64,000 bases of DNA from Rhodonellum psychrophilum GCM71 = DSM 17998 (GTDB taxonomy: Bacteria > Bacteroidota > Bacteroidia > Cytophagales > Cyclobacteriaceae). Positions 1 through 8,165 of the stretch are shown here, piece by piece. A program made the translations under genes and the position numbers. The notes below the pieces were generated by a model that ran no database searches, was not told the DNA's origin, and saw nothing but the letters and a program-made list of their open reading frames with translations. Position 1 is the stretch's first letter; every line of letters begins with the position of its first letter. The DNA lies in contig NZ_KB906680.1 of assembly GCF_000381545.1 (NCBI RefSeq), forward strand, positions 124,001 through 188,000. The letters are read 5' to 3'.

Positions 1-404
1 ATTGGCTTAAGCGTGCTGCTCAGTGGCGAGTCACCGATTCTTCCGATCACAGAATTGGTCGTATTCAAAGCCGAATACAGTCTCGTCCAGTAAAATCCGA
101 TCGGGGCATTTGCACCTTGCAAGTCGGAATTATACAAGGCCACGGGAGGATTTTCCATTCCATTTCCCCGCGTAAAAATATCTGTTCCCGTCTCTGTCAG
201 GGCGATTCCGTTTTCTTTGCCATACCAAAACCGCATAGGTGTATAGCAGGAATTGACCAATGCCTCCATTCCCTCGGCCGTAGCATAATAGGCATCTGCA
301 GTCAGCCCGGTCTTGTTGTCTTCCTCCAGGAAGCTTTCACAGGAAAAGATGGTGGAAAGCAAAAGCAATCCCATTATTTTATATAAAGCTGTTGATTTTT
401 TCAT
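1..404 (-). CDS. SusD/RagB-family nutrient-binding lipoprotein, partial (C-terminus beyond left edge)
   Basis: The reading frame starts at the ATG at 402-404 (minus strand) and stays open to base 1, so only about 134 N-terminal residues are present. It opens with a lipoprotein signal (MKKS, hydrophobic LLLLSTIF, then Cys followed by ESFLEEDN), followed by the N-terminal SusD pattern: a TADAYYATAEGMEALVNSCY helix and a YTPMRFWYGKENG stretch. SusD proteins sit on the cell surface as the lid of the SusC channel and bind the glycan. The gene lies 28 bases downstream of the susC stop, the usual susC-susD order. Its substrate is inferred from the adjoining uronate genes to be a pectin or polygalacturonate fragment. 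Confidence 0.88.
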   Translation of the reverse strand, partial: MKKSTALYKIMGLLLLSTIFSCESFLEEDNKTGLTADAYYATAEGMEALVNSCYTPMRFWYGKENGIALTETGTDIFTRGNGMENPPVALYNSDLQGANAPIGFYWTRLYSALNTTNSVIGRIGDSPLSSTLKP

Positions 405-432
405 GATGTTGAATTTGAAGTTGACTAGAAAT

Positions 433-3400
433 TTATAAATCTATGTTGAGCCCGAATACCATCTGTCTGGTCATTGGGAAACTTAGATTTCCGCCTCTTT
501 CTGGATCGTACGGACCCATATTGCTAAACACAAAATAATTTTTGGCAGTGGCATAAAATCTCAACCGTGACACTTTTAATCTTTCTGTCACTGCGGTTGG
601 GAAATTATACCCAACAGTTACATCCCTGATTTTTACGAAAGATCCATCCACATATTGAAGGGTCGAATAATAACGGGTACTCGCTCTGCTTGTCCCTGCA
701 TTTGGTCTTGGATAATCATTTGTTGGATTTTCCGGCGTCCAATAATCCAGCTTTGGACCATTTTCCAAACCGTCGATTTTATAGGAACCTGCAGCTTCGC
801 TGACAATCATCTGTCCTTGTCTGGCATAGATGAAAAATGACAATTCCACTCCTTTATAAGTCACTCTATTGTTGAAACCTAGGGTGAATTTTGGGACTGC
901 GCTACCAATGATAACCCTGTCTTCCGGCGTGATCAAACCATCACCGTCTTGGTCCCGAACCCTTACTTCGCCAGGTAGCTGTTGATTTACAGCAGCAGCA
1001 TCCTCTTCTCCCAATTGCCAGATTCCAATCTTTTGGTAGTCATAAAAAGAATTGATGGGATGTCCCACAAACCAGCCATTGGCCAAATCCCGATCGCCGT
1101 CCACCAATTCCATAATGGATTCTTTGTTGCTGGAAAAGGTGATGTCAGAATTCCACCTGATGCCATTCATGCGGTCTACATTGATGGTGCTGATAAGTGC
1201 CTCAATTCCCCTGTTTCTCACTTTCCCTACATTGTCCCATGAGGAAGAAAAACCTGAAGTCGTCGGCAAGGCCCTTTGCATCAATAAATCCTTGGTGTCT
1301 TGCTGATAGGCATCAATTGAACCAGTAATCCTGTTGTTGAAAAACCCGAAATCCAAGCCAAAATTGGTCGTGGCGGTGGTCTCCCAGGAAAGTGTCGGCG
1401 CGGAGATCAAGGAAGGATAAAAACCAAAAGCTGGACTTTCGGCGGTTCCCCTGTCAAAAGCATATGTACTTTTGGAAAGACCACCCAATGTTTGGTAAGG
1501 ATTTACCGCACTGTTGCCTGAAATCCCATAACTCGTCCTGATTTTAAGATCTGTTAAACCTTCCATATTTTGTAAGAAACTTTCTTCTTTCAGTATCCAT
1601 GAAAGCGCCGCAGATGGGAAATAGCCCCATTTGTTCCCCTTGGACAATACCGAAGACCCATCAGAGCGCATCAATAAAGTCAAGAGATATCTGTTTTTGA
1701 ATTTGTAATTCACTCTTCCGAAGAAAGAAGCAAGAGAACGCTCTTCCAAAGAACTTCCAAGTCGGATACCTGTTTGTGATGCACCAAGATTATTGAAGAG
1801 CATCGTTGGAGAAAGTAGGTTGCGGCCTTCGGCAAAATAGTTTTCCGAACTTTCGGTCCAAATACTTGTTCCCAACAATCCCTGCCATTCATGATCTCCG
1901 GACACATAGGTGTAGGTGGCAAAATTCTCCCAAGTAGTCCTCGAAAAGGAATTGTTGTCCGCACGAGCGAGTGACAATCCATTTGCACCCGTTGCTATGG
2001 TATTGGTAGCAGCAAATAATCCCCTTCTCATCGTAATGGCGTCGATTCCCAATCGGGAAGTAACAGTCAGATTTTTGGTAGCATTCCAGTCAAGGCTAAG
2101 GTTTCCAAAAAATCTTTTGTTCAGCTCATTGTCCTCGAAGTTGCCGCGGACCTGGTCCATCAAAGGATTCAAAGTCGATGCATCTCCCACGGGAAAAGTA
2201 TTGACATTTCCTTCACTGTCGAAAGGCATTCCCAATGGACTCATTTTATTTGCCTGATTCATCGGATCCGTTCTTCGGTCTTGGTCTTTCATGGTGTACA
2301 TTAGATTGGTCGTGAGTTTCAAATTGTCCAAGACCTTATAATCTACCGTCAGCCTACCGCTATATCTGTTCAACTCATCTCTTTCCAAAAGCCCTTTTTC
2401 ATTGAAATATTCCATAGAAAAGTAATAAGTGGCCTTGTCTGATCCACCCGAAGTGCTGATTTGATGGTTTTGTTGACTACCAGTTCCCAAAAGCTGTTGA
2501 GCCCAGTCTGTGTACCTGCCGTTTTGGAAATTCTCCAGTTGCGTTGGGTTGAAGATCTTTTCATCATCTGCAGGACTGTTCCACTCCCCTACGGTTCTTC
2601 TGGATTCCCGTCTCAGGTCCACCCACTCAGGTCCTGTCATGATATCTGCATAGCCGCCTAGGGTTTGAACGCCGTAGTAACTGTTCACCGAAATTTTACT
2701 TTTACCAGAAGCCCCTCTTTTGGTAGTGACCAAAATCACACCATTTGCACCCAAAGTACCATAAATGGCCGTGGCAGAAGCATCTTTCAACACCTCTATC
2801 GAGGCAATGTCGTTTGGATTCACATCCATGTTTGGACCATAAATGATCCCATCCACAATAATCAAAGGACCGTTGCTCGCATTGAGGGATCGATTTCCCC
2901 TGATGGTGAAATTAAGTCCCGCACCGGGTTGTCCACTCGCTTTGGTCAAATCCAAACCCGGAACTTTTCCCTGCATGACCTCCAAGGCATTGGTGACGGG
3001 AATCGCAGTGAGGTCTTTGTCCCTTATGGAGACCACCGAACCCGTCAAGTCTGATTTTTTGACCGTTCCATATCCCACGACTACGACTTCACCCAAATCT
3101 TGGGTATCGGTCTGAAGGGTTACATTGATGGTATTTTGATTGTTGACCTGAACTTCCTGGGTATTGTAGCCCACATAGGAAAAAATCAGGATACTGCCAG
3201 TACTTGGCACCTCGATAGTGTAGAGTCCATCAACATCTGTAATTGTTCCTTTTTGGGAATTCTTGAGCAAGATGGTAGCACCGGGAACAGGAAGATTGTC
3301 ATCTCCTGACATGACTTGTCCCTTTACCAGAATTTGCTGTGCAAAAGACATGGAAGGTAACAATCCCAGGAAAATTAGGGAGAGAACAAAAAAAGCCTGG

Positions 3401-3474
3401 GACCTGATTTTGTTTTGGAGAGGGAGGAAAACAGGATTCCACCTTGATTTGAGCTGATGTTGCATTGTGCGCAT
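433..3474 (-). CDS. SusC/RagA-family TonB-linked outer-membrane transporter
   Basis: This is an outer-membrane beta-barrel that imports oligosaccharides with SusD, powered by TonB. The start is taken at the ATG at 3472-3474 (a second ATG lies at 3463-3465). A longer frame opens only with TTG at 3546 and would overlap the upstream gene. After a signal peptide ending near SMSFAQQ comes a carboxypeptidase-regulatory-like beta-sandwich (KGQVMSGDDNLPVPGATILL), then the TonB-box/plug region (GEVVVVGYGTVKKSDLTGSV; IASIEVLKDASATAIYGTLG), then the barrel to a C-terminal FGLNIDL. The length of about 1,013 residues is normal. It is probably co-transcribed with the DUF4861 gene upstream and susD downstream. 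No STN domain is present, so no anti-sigma signalling is expected. Confidence 0.93.
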   Translation of the reverse strand: MRTMQHQLKSRWNPVFLPLQNKIRSQAFFVLSLIFLGLLPSMSFAQQILVKGQVMSGDDNLPVPGATILLKNSQKGTITDVDGLYTIEVPSTGSILIFSYVGYNTQEVQVNNQNTINVTLQTDTQDLGEVVVVGYGTVKKSDLTGSVVSIRDKDLTAIPVTNALEVMQGKVPGLDLTKASGQPGAGLNFTIRGNRSLNASNGPLIIVDGIIYGPNMDVNPNDIASIEVLKDASATAIYGTLGANGVILVTTKRGASGKSKISVNSYYGVQTLGGYADIMTGPEWVDLRRESRRTVGEWNSPADDEKIFNPTQLENFQNGRYTDWAQQLLGTGSQQNHQISTSGGSDKATYYFSMEYFNEKGLLERDELNRYSGRLTVDYKVLDNLKLTTNLMYTMKDQDRRTDPMNQANKMSPLGMPFDSEGNVNTFPVGDASTLNPLMDQVRGNFEDNELNKRFFGNLSLDWNATKNLTVTSRLGIDAITMRRGLFAATNTIATGANGLSLARADNNSFSRTTWENFATYTYVSGDHEWQGLLGTSIWTESSENYFAEGRNLLSPTMLFNNLGASQTGIRLGSSLEERSLASFFGRVNYKFKNRYLLTLLMRSDGSSVLSKGNKWGYFPSAALSWILKEESFLQNMEGLTDLKIRTSYGISGNSAVNPYQTLGGLSKSTYAFDRGTAESPAFGFYPSLISAPTLSWETTATTNFGLDFGFFNNRITGSIDAYQQDTKDLLMQRALPTTSGFSSSWDNVGKVRNRGIEALISTINVDRMNGIRWNSDITFSSNKESIMELVDGDRDLANGWFVGHPINSFYDYQKIGIWQLGEEDAAAVNQQLPGEVRVRDQDGDGLITPEDRVIIGSAVPKFTLGFNNRVTYKGVELSFFIYARQGQMIVSEAAGSYKIDGLENGPKLDYWTPENPTNDYPRPNAGTSRASTRYYSTLQYVDGSFVKIRDVTVGYNFPTAVTERLKVSRLRFYATAKNYFVFSNMGPYDPERGGNLSFPMTRQMVFGLNIDL

Positions 3475-3529
3475 TTGGGTTAATTGAGGGTAAATTGTTT
3501 GATTTATATTAGGTAGTTGAATTGATTTT

Positions 3530-4801
3530 TCAAAAGGTGACGACAAGTGGATTCGACAGCTCTTCCACTACCTGATCCATGTAAATTTTAAAGCTTTCCT
3601 TGTCTTGAATCCCACCTTTTTCCTGTTCCCAAGCAGCGAGGAAATAGTAGGTAATGGTATTGCTTTCAGGTTTGAGGACCACTATATGGGAATGCTTGTC
3701 TTGGGTAAGCTCCATTTTTTGGGCACTTGGATAAATAACCGCAATACCGAGTTTGTCCTCGGCCAAACTCTGCGGCCCATAAGTAGCCAAATATTCAAAG
3801 GCCAATCCTTCTCCCCCAGTCATGACTTCGGCTTTTTGATCCTTGATCAGCCCGGTGGCAAAATTCCCGATTTCATCGGAACTGTTGAGCATTTGCTTGC
3901 TGAGCCTAGTTCCGGAGTGGATGCTCAAATTGGAGGTGATGGTGGTCTTGGAATCACCCAAATCCCATCCATAATATTTTGTTTCGATGGAAGAATAAAC
4001 AGGACCATTGTTCCTGACTGCGGCATAGAGGCTGTCGGTGACATCAACCCTTTTGGCTTGTCCATCGATAAAGGTGGCAATCGAACCTACACCGAGTGAA
4101 CTCCCGACTTTCAACACATCCATTCCCCAATCCGACATGTCGTGGTAGGAGTCAAAATTGTCATGACCTACCCTCTGGAGAATGGGTTCCGGCACTTTCT
4201 TGCCAAAAACATCCACGCCATTTCTCCAATCCAAATAAAATCGGTAGCCCACCTTGTTTGATTCCCAACCCGGGCCTTCGTATCTGATAAACCAGGAATG
4301 ATCGGTATGCTCAGCTGGCACATGCAATTCATCCACGTTTTGGAATGTCCCTCCCATATACACTCTGTTTTCAAAATGACCATCCACTTTGTGTGAAAGT
4401 TCTGCTTGGGTGAGTTTGGGATAATCTCGGGAAATTTCATTTTCGGAGTGATAGGCAATTTGGATCGACATTGTCTCTTTTGGCCCTATAAAAGGCAACA
4501 CAAAAACAATCCCGATTTCATGCCCTTTGTCATTGTATTGAGAAGGGATTTCCATTTCGCCATTTTTCACCACAAAGCCTTTGGCGTTGAAATTTGGATA
4601 CTTGCTGAGCAGGTCCTTCTCGTTCATATAAACCATCACATCGCTTCTCTCCCGATCCAAAGGATTGAAAACCTCCAAATCCATGGTGTCTGAAAATTCG
4701 GAAAGCTCTTTTTCGGGCGATCCACAGGAAAAGAGCACAAAGCTGAGGGCAAGAAAAATGTAGAAATTTAAAAGTTGGAAACAAGTAGCAGGTTTGTTCA
4801 T
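3530..4801 (-). CDS. DUF4861-family lipoprotein of the uronate/pectin locus
   Basis: The start chosen is the ATG at 4799-4801, which gives a lipoprotein signal (LALSFVLFSC followed by GSPEKELSE). The longer frame upstream runs into the regulatory region. The remaining ~400 residues match the DUF4861 pattern as I recall it: an NPLDRERSDVMVY start, a PAEHTDHSWFIRYEGPGWES block, then YRFYLDWRNGVDVFGK and YHDMSDWGMDVLKVG. Members are common in pectin and alginate utilisation loci of Bacteroidota. Their biochemical role is not established, though a carbohydrate-active beta-sandwich is plausible. It is the first gene of the minus-strand unit leading into susC (55-base gap) and starts facing kduI, so it probably shares the LacI-type operators. 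Confidence 0.8.
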   Translation of the reverse strand: MNKPATCFQLLNFYIFLALSFVLFSCGSPEKELSEFSDTMDLEVFNPLDRERSDVMVYMNEKDLLSKYPNFNAKGFVVKNGEMEIPSQYNDKGHEIGIVFVLPFIGPKETMSIQIAYHSENEISRDYPKLTQAELSHKVDGHFENRVYMGGTFQNVDELHVPAEHTDHSWFIRYEGPGWESNKVGYRFYLDWRNGVDVFGKKVPEPILQRVGHDNFDSYHDMSDWGMDVLKVGSSLGVGSIATFIDGQAKRVDVTDSLYAAVRNNGPVYSSIETKYYGWDLGDSKTTITSNLSIHSGTRLSKQMLNSSDEIGNFATGLIKDQKAEVMTGGEGLAFEYLATYGPQSLAEDKLGIAVIYPSAQKMELTQDKHSHIVVLKPESNTITYYFLAAWEQEKGGIQDKESFKIYMDQVVEELSNPLVVTF

Positions 4802-4865
4802 GAAGGATTTGAGGTTAGAAGTTTTTTGTGTTCCTGTCAATGGCTTGAAAACGAAAATTGGGATT

Positions 4866-4883
4866 TGCGCAACATTTGCACAA
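4866..4883. promoter_or_regulatory. Possible third LacI-type operator (imperfect palindrome)
   Basis: The sequence TGCGCAACATTTGCACA has half-sites TGnGCAA and TTGCnCA, the same as the site at 4906, but its central spacer is one base shorter. It lies downstream of a candidate minus-strand promoter for the DUF4861/susC unit, where a roadblock operator would sit. It could be chance similarity. Confidence 0.4.
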
Positions 4884-4905
4884 AAACAATCAATTAACAA
4901 CCTAT

Positions 4906-4923
4906 TGAGCAATCGATTGCACA
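4906..4923. promoter_or_regulatory. LacI-type operator upstream of the DUF4861-susC-susD unit
   Basis: A 12-base perfect palindrome GCAATCGATTGC (4909-4920) is extended by matching TG and CA outer bases into an 18-base near-perfect dyad. The central CG step and TTGC/GCAA half-sites are typical of LacI-family operators. On the minus strand the site falls just upstream of TAGGTTGT (4897-4904), a candidate -7 box, so binding would be expected to block transcription. The regulator encoded at 7126 is the obvious candidate (inference). Confidence 0.65.
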
Positions 4924-5065
4924 ATAAAAAGAGAATATTCGAAATAAAAAATAAAGCCCTTACTTTTTTCTTGTGGGAACCGTTTAAAAGATTACATCTG
5001 GTATAAAAAGAAATAATATATGGCTGATCCTGTTTTTACGTGTTGAAAAAAATTTAGTCTTTTCA

Positions 5066-5113
5066 TTTGTTTTTTGAGAAATTATTCAAGTATATTGCGC
5101 AAACGATTACATT
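5066..5113 (+). promoter_or_regulatory. Candidate kduI promoter overlapped by a LacI-type operator
   Basis: TTTG at 5066-5069 and TATATTGC at 5091-5098 are spaced 21 bases apart and resemble the Bacteroidota -33/-7 elements. The sequence at 5096-5113 (TGCGCAAACGATTACATT) matches the operator at 4906 in most half-site positions and overlaps the -7 box and the start region, a layout that fits repression of kduI. Confidence 0.5.
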
Positions 5114-5124
5114 AAATAAACTGC

Positions 5125-5964
5125 ATGCATACCTTTATCCATACCCGATACGCCAACCATCCCGCTGATGTCAAAAATTATGACACAAAAGCTTTGCGGG
5201 AGCACTTTTTATTGGAAACCCTTTTTGTTCCCAATGAAATCCACGGAATTTACACCTTGAATGACAGATTGATCGTGGGGGGAATCCATCCCAAAAACGC
5301 TCCAGTTCAATTGGAAACAATCGACCAACTCAAATCCGAATATTTCCTCGAAAGAAGGGAAATCGGAATCATCAATGTTGGGCAAGCAGCTTCAATCGAA
5401 GTAGATGGTACACAGTATACGCTAGCACACAAAGAAGCGCTTTACATTGGCAAGGGCGCTAAGGATGTCATTTTTCATCCCGCGACTGAGGGTGAAACCT
5501 TGTTTTATTTCAACTCCGCCCCCGCCCACAAATCCTATCCCACCAAAAAAGTGGGGCTGGAAGATGCCGAAGTGGTCACCTTGGGAGCCTTGGAAAACTC
5601 AAACCATAGAACGATATACAAGTTGTTAGTCAATTCGGTAGTGGAAACCTGCCAATTGCAAATGGGAATGACTTTGCTAAAACCTGGGAGTGTATGGAAC
5701 ACCATGCCAGCGCATACCCATGACAGAAGGATGGAAGCTTACTTTTATTTTGACGTTCCGGAAGGACAGGCAGTCTGTCATTATATGGGCCAACCAGAGG
5801 AAACCAGACACCTTTGGATGAAAAATAACCAAGCAGTCATCTCGCCGCCTTGGTCGATTCATAGTGGCGCGGGAACTTCCAATTATACATTTATATGGGG
5901 AATGGCAGGCGAAAACCTGGACTATGGAGACATGGATATCGTAGCCCCTACTGAATTATTCTAA
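5125..5964 (+). CDS. kduI: 5-dehydro-4-deoxy-D-glucuronate isomerase (KduI)
   Basis: KduI interconverts 4-deoxy-L-threo-5-hexosulose uronate, released from unsaturated galacturonides, and 3-deoxy-D-glycero-2,5-hexodiulosonate in the cytoplasm. The 279 residues match the family length. The cupin metal site is visible around residues 195-205 (PAHTHDRRMEAYFYFD, with two His and a Glu), and a later His lies in WSIHSGAG. The N-terminal pattern of a tyrosine-rich TRYANHPADVKNYDTKALRE is also typical. It is followed after 2 bases by kduD, so the two are co-transcribed. Upstream lies the operator-bearing divergent promoter region. Confidence 0.96.
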   Translation: MHTFIHTRYANHPADVKNYDTKALREHFLLETLFVPNEIHGIYTLNDRLIVGGIHPKNAPVQLETIDQLKSEYFLERREIGIINVGQAASIEVDGTQYTLAHKEALYIGKGAKDVIFHPATEGETLFYFNSAPAHKSYPTKKVGLEDAEVVTLGALENSNHRTIYKLLVNSVVETCQLQMGMTLLKPGSVWNTMPAHTHDRRMEAYFYFDVPEGQAVCHYMGQPEETRHLWMKNNQAVISPPWSIHSGAGTSNYTFIWGMAGENLDYGDMDIVAPTELF

Positions 5965-5966
5965 AT

Positions 5967-6749
5967 ATGAAAAACCTATTTGACCTAAGTGGAAAAGTTG
6001 CATTAGTCACCGGAGCAACCCACGGATTGGGAATGGCCATGGCCAAAGCGCTCGCCCTTCAGGGTGCGACTTTGGTCATCAATGGCCATACCCCTTCCAA
6101 AATGGAATTGGCCCTGCAGGAATATGCAAAAGAAGGGATCTTTCCAAAACCTTACCTCTTTGATGTGTCCGATGTGGCGCAAGTCGCTGAGAACATTTCA
6201 AAGATCGAAACCGAAGTTGGCCCGATAGATATTCTGGTGAACAATGCAGGCATCATCAAAAGGGTACCCGCCTTGGAAATGGATCCTGAGGATTTCAGGA
6301 AAGTCATCGACATGGATTTGGTTTCCCCTTTTATTGTTTCCCAACGCGTAGCAAAAACCATGGTGGAACGAGGAGGAGGAAAAATCATCAATATTTGCTC
6401 CATGATGAGTGAATTGGGTCGGGACACCCTCAGTGCCTATGCATCGGCCAAAGGTGGATTAAAAATGTTGACCAGAAATCTTGCCACTGAATGGGCAAAA
6501 TACAACATCCAAGTCAATGGAATAGGCCCTGGCTATTTCGCAACGGAACAGACCGCCCCCCTTAGGGTACCGGGAAATGCATTAAATGAATTTATAATCA
6601 GCCGCACACCTGCAGGGAAATGGGGCGACCCGGAGGATCTTGCAGGAGCTGTTATCTTTTTGTCCAGTAAATCCAGCGATTTTGTCAACGGACAGATTTT
6701 ATATGTGGATGGAGGGATATTGGCTACGATTGGGAAGCCTAGAGACTAA
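5967..6749 (+). CDS. kduD: 2-dehydro-3-deoxy-D-gluconate 5-dehydrogenase, SDR family (KduD)
   Basis: This short-chain dehydrogenase reduces the KduI product to 2-keto-3-deoxygluconate with NAD(P)H. The Rossmann motif TGATHGLG lies near residues 16-23, NNAG near 90, and the catalytic pair YxxxK in SAYASAKGG near 158. At 260 residues it has the usual length, ending with the SDR signature FVNGQILYVDGG. It starts 2 bases after kduI. The alternative name gluconate 5-dehydrogenase is close in sequence, but the tight pairing with kduI decides the call. No downstream KDG kinase or aldolase is in the window. Confidence 0.94.
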   Translation: MKNLFDLSGKVALVTGATHGLGMAMAKALALQGATLVINGHTPSKMELALQEYAKEGIFPKPYLFDVSDVAQVAENISKIETEVGPIDILVNNAGIIKRVPALEMDPEDFRKVIDMDLVSPFIVSQRVAKTMVERGGGKIINICSMMSELGRDTLSAYASAKGGLKMLTRNLATEWAKYNIQVNGIGPGYFATEQTAPLRVPGNALNEFIISRTPAGKWGDPEDLAGAVIFLSSKSSDFVNGQILYVDGGILATIGKPRD

Positions 6750-6946
6750 AAAACGAAGTTGACTGAAGTGAAAATTTAAGGGTATCTTCCACACCATCTG
6801 CCCTGCTTGGTGAAGGCAGACTGAAGGATTTTCATTGACGTTTTATTTTCCAAGTCCTGCTAGATACAAAAGATGGATTCACTAAATTCAGCAAAATTAT
6901 AAAGACAAGCCCGCCAACTTTCGGTTTTGAAATGCAAATTGCTTTT
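6750..6946. other. Non-coding spacer between kduD and repeat element copy 1
   Basis: The 376-base gap from kduD to the LacI gene holds no credible reading frame. The first part is unstructured AT-rich sequence without a clear terminator, and the second part is a copy of the dispersed element described at 6947. Confidence 0.5.
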
Positions 6947-7113
6947 AACCCGAAAAACGCCTTAGGTTTCCCAAAAGGGTTGGAACTGCAAGAAATTCAG
7001 ACTGTTTGAAGAATAATGCAGTTTACCAATATGGTGAGGTCCAAAATCACAAACAAAGACGGATTGTTAGGTAATTTCAGGCTGGAAAGAATAGGTAATG
7101 CGCCACACGGGTT
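6947..7113 (+). repeat. Dispersed intergenic element, copy 1 (plus orientation)
   Basis: This 167-base element starts AACCCG and ends CGGGTT, extended by TTAA on both outer sides. It shares with the other copies the core 'GGAACTGCAAGAAA-TCAGACT-TTTGAAGAATA' and a terminal AATGC near the right end. The right end lies 12 bases before the ATG of the LacI gene, so it must be part of that gene's leader or promoter. It is one of the more diverged copies. Confidence 0.8.
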
Positions 7114-7125
7114 AAACAATTCAAT

Positions 7126-8148
7126 ATGAAAAAGGGTAAATCTACCATCCATGATATCGCGGAGAAACTTGGAATCACCGCATCCACGGTATCCCGTGCA
7201 CTGAATGATCACCCCCGGATTTCAGAAAACACCAAAAAACTGGTGATCAAAATGGCCCGGCAGTTGAACTACCAACCCAACAACATCGCCTCTGCCCTGC
7301 GCAGTGGCAAGAGCAAGTTGATCGGTGTAGTCGTTCCAACCGTAAACAGAAATTTCTTTTCCTCCGTCATCCGGGGAATTGAGGACATTGCCAACACCCT
7401 GGATTATAAGGTGATTATTTCACAGTCATACGAAGACTATGAAAAGGAAGTGCAGACTGTTGAGGCGCTACTCAATGCTAGGGTGGATGGAATCATCGCT
7501 TCCATTGCCAAAAACACGGAAAAATTCGACCATTTCCAGAAAGTTTTGGACAAAGGGATTCCACTTGTCCTATTTGACAGGATCACCAATTCCCTTGAAG
7601 TCAGTCAGGTGGTGATTGATGATCATTATGGCGCTTATCAGACAGTGGATCATTTGATCCAACAAGGTTGCAAACGAATTGTACATTTTACCAGTCCAAA
7701 AAAAATCAATATCTACAAAGAAAGGTTGCGGGGATACATGGATGCCTTACAGGACCATTCGATTCCCTTCGACCCTTTGTTGATCGAAGAAAGCAATATG
7801 CAGCTCGAAGATGGCAGGCAGAGCATGTTGAACATTCTTGAAAAGAACATACCCTTCGATGCCGTGTTTTCTTCCTCGGATTATGCAGCCATGGGCGCCA
7901 TGCAGGTGCTCAAGGAAAGGGGATTCAAAATCCCCGAACAAGTAATGATGGCCGGGTTTGGAAATGAGCCCTTCACCTCTTTCACAGATCCTCCCCTGAC
8001 TACCGTAGACCAAAAAAGTATTCCCATGGGGAAAGAAACCGCCGAAACATTTTTCGAATTGCTGAAATCCGACCAAAAAAAGGACTCCCCCCAAAAAACA
8101 GTATTGAAACCTGAGTTGATCATCAGAAGATCAAGCCAGAAAAAATAA
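7126..8148 (+). CDS. LacI-family transcriptional regulator of the uronate locus
   Basis: The N-terminal helix-turn-helix (residues 6-30, STIHDIAEKLGITASTVSRA) and hinge helix (NNIASALRSGKSK) are classic LacI. The remaining ~280 residues form the periplasmic-binding-protein-like effector domain (IGVVVPTVNRNFFSSVIRGI; VDGIIASIAKNT; VMMAGFGNEPFTSF). The length of 340 is typical. It stands between kduID and uxaCB, all on the plus strand, so its ligand is probably a uronate pathway intermediate such as KDG or galacturonate (inference). The dyads at 4866, 4906 and 5096 are likely targets. The gene is preceded by a dispersed repeat that separates it from kduD. Confidence 0.93.
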   Translation: MKKGKSTIHDIAEKLGITASTVSRALNDHPRISENTKKLVIKMARQLNYQPNNIASALRSGKSKLIGVVVPTVNRNFFSSVIRGIEDIANTLDYKVIISQSYEDYEKEVQTVEALLNARVDGIIASIAKNTEKFDHFQKVLDKGIPLVLFDRITNSLEVSQVVIDDHYGAYQTVDHLIQQGCKRIVHFTSPKKINIYKERLRGYMDALQDHSIPFDPLLIEESNMQLEDGRQSMLNILEKNIPFDAVFSSSDYAAMGAMQVLKERGFKIPEQVMMAGFGNEPFTSFTDPPLTTVDQKSIPMGKETAETFFELLKSDQKKDSPQKTVLKPELIIRRSSQKK

Positions 8149-8165
8149 TCAAAACATTTTATATT

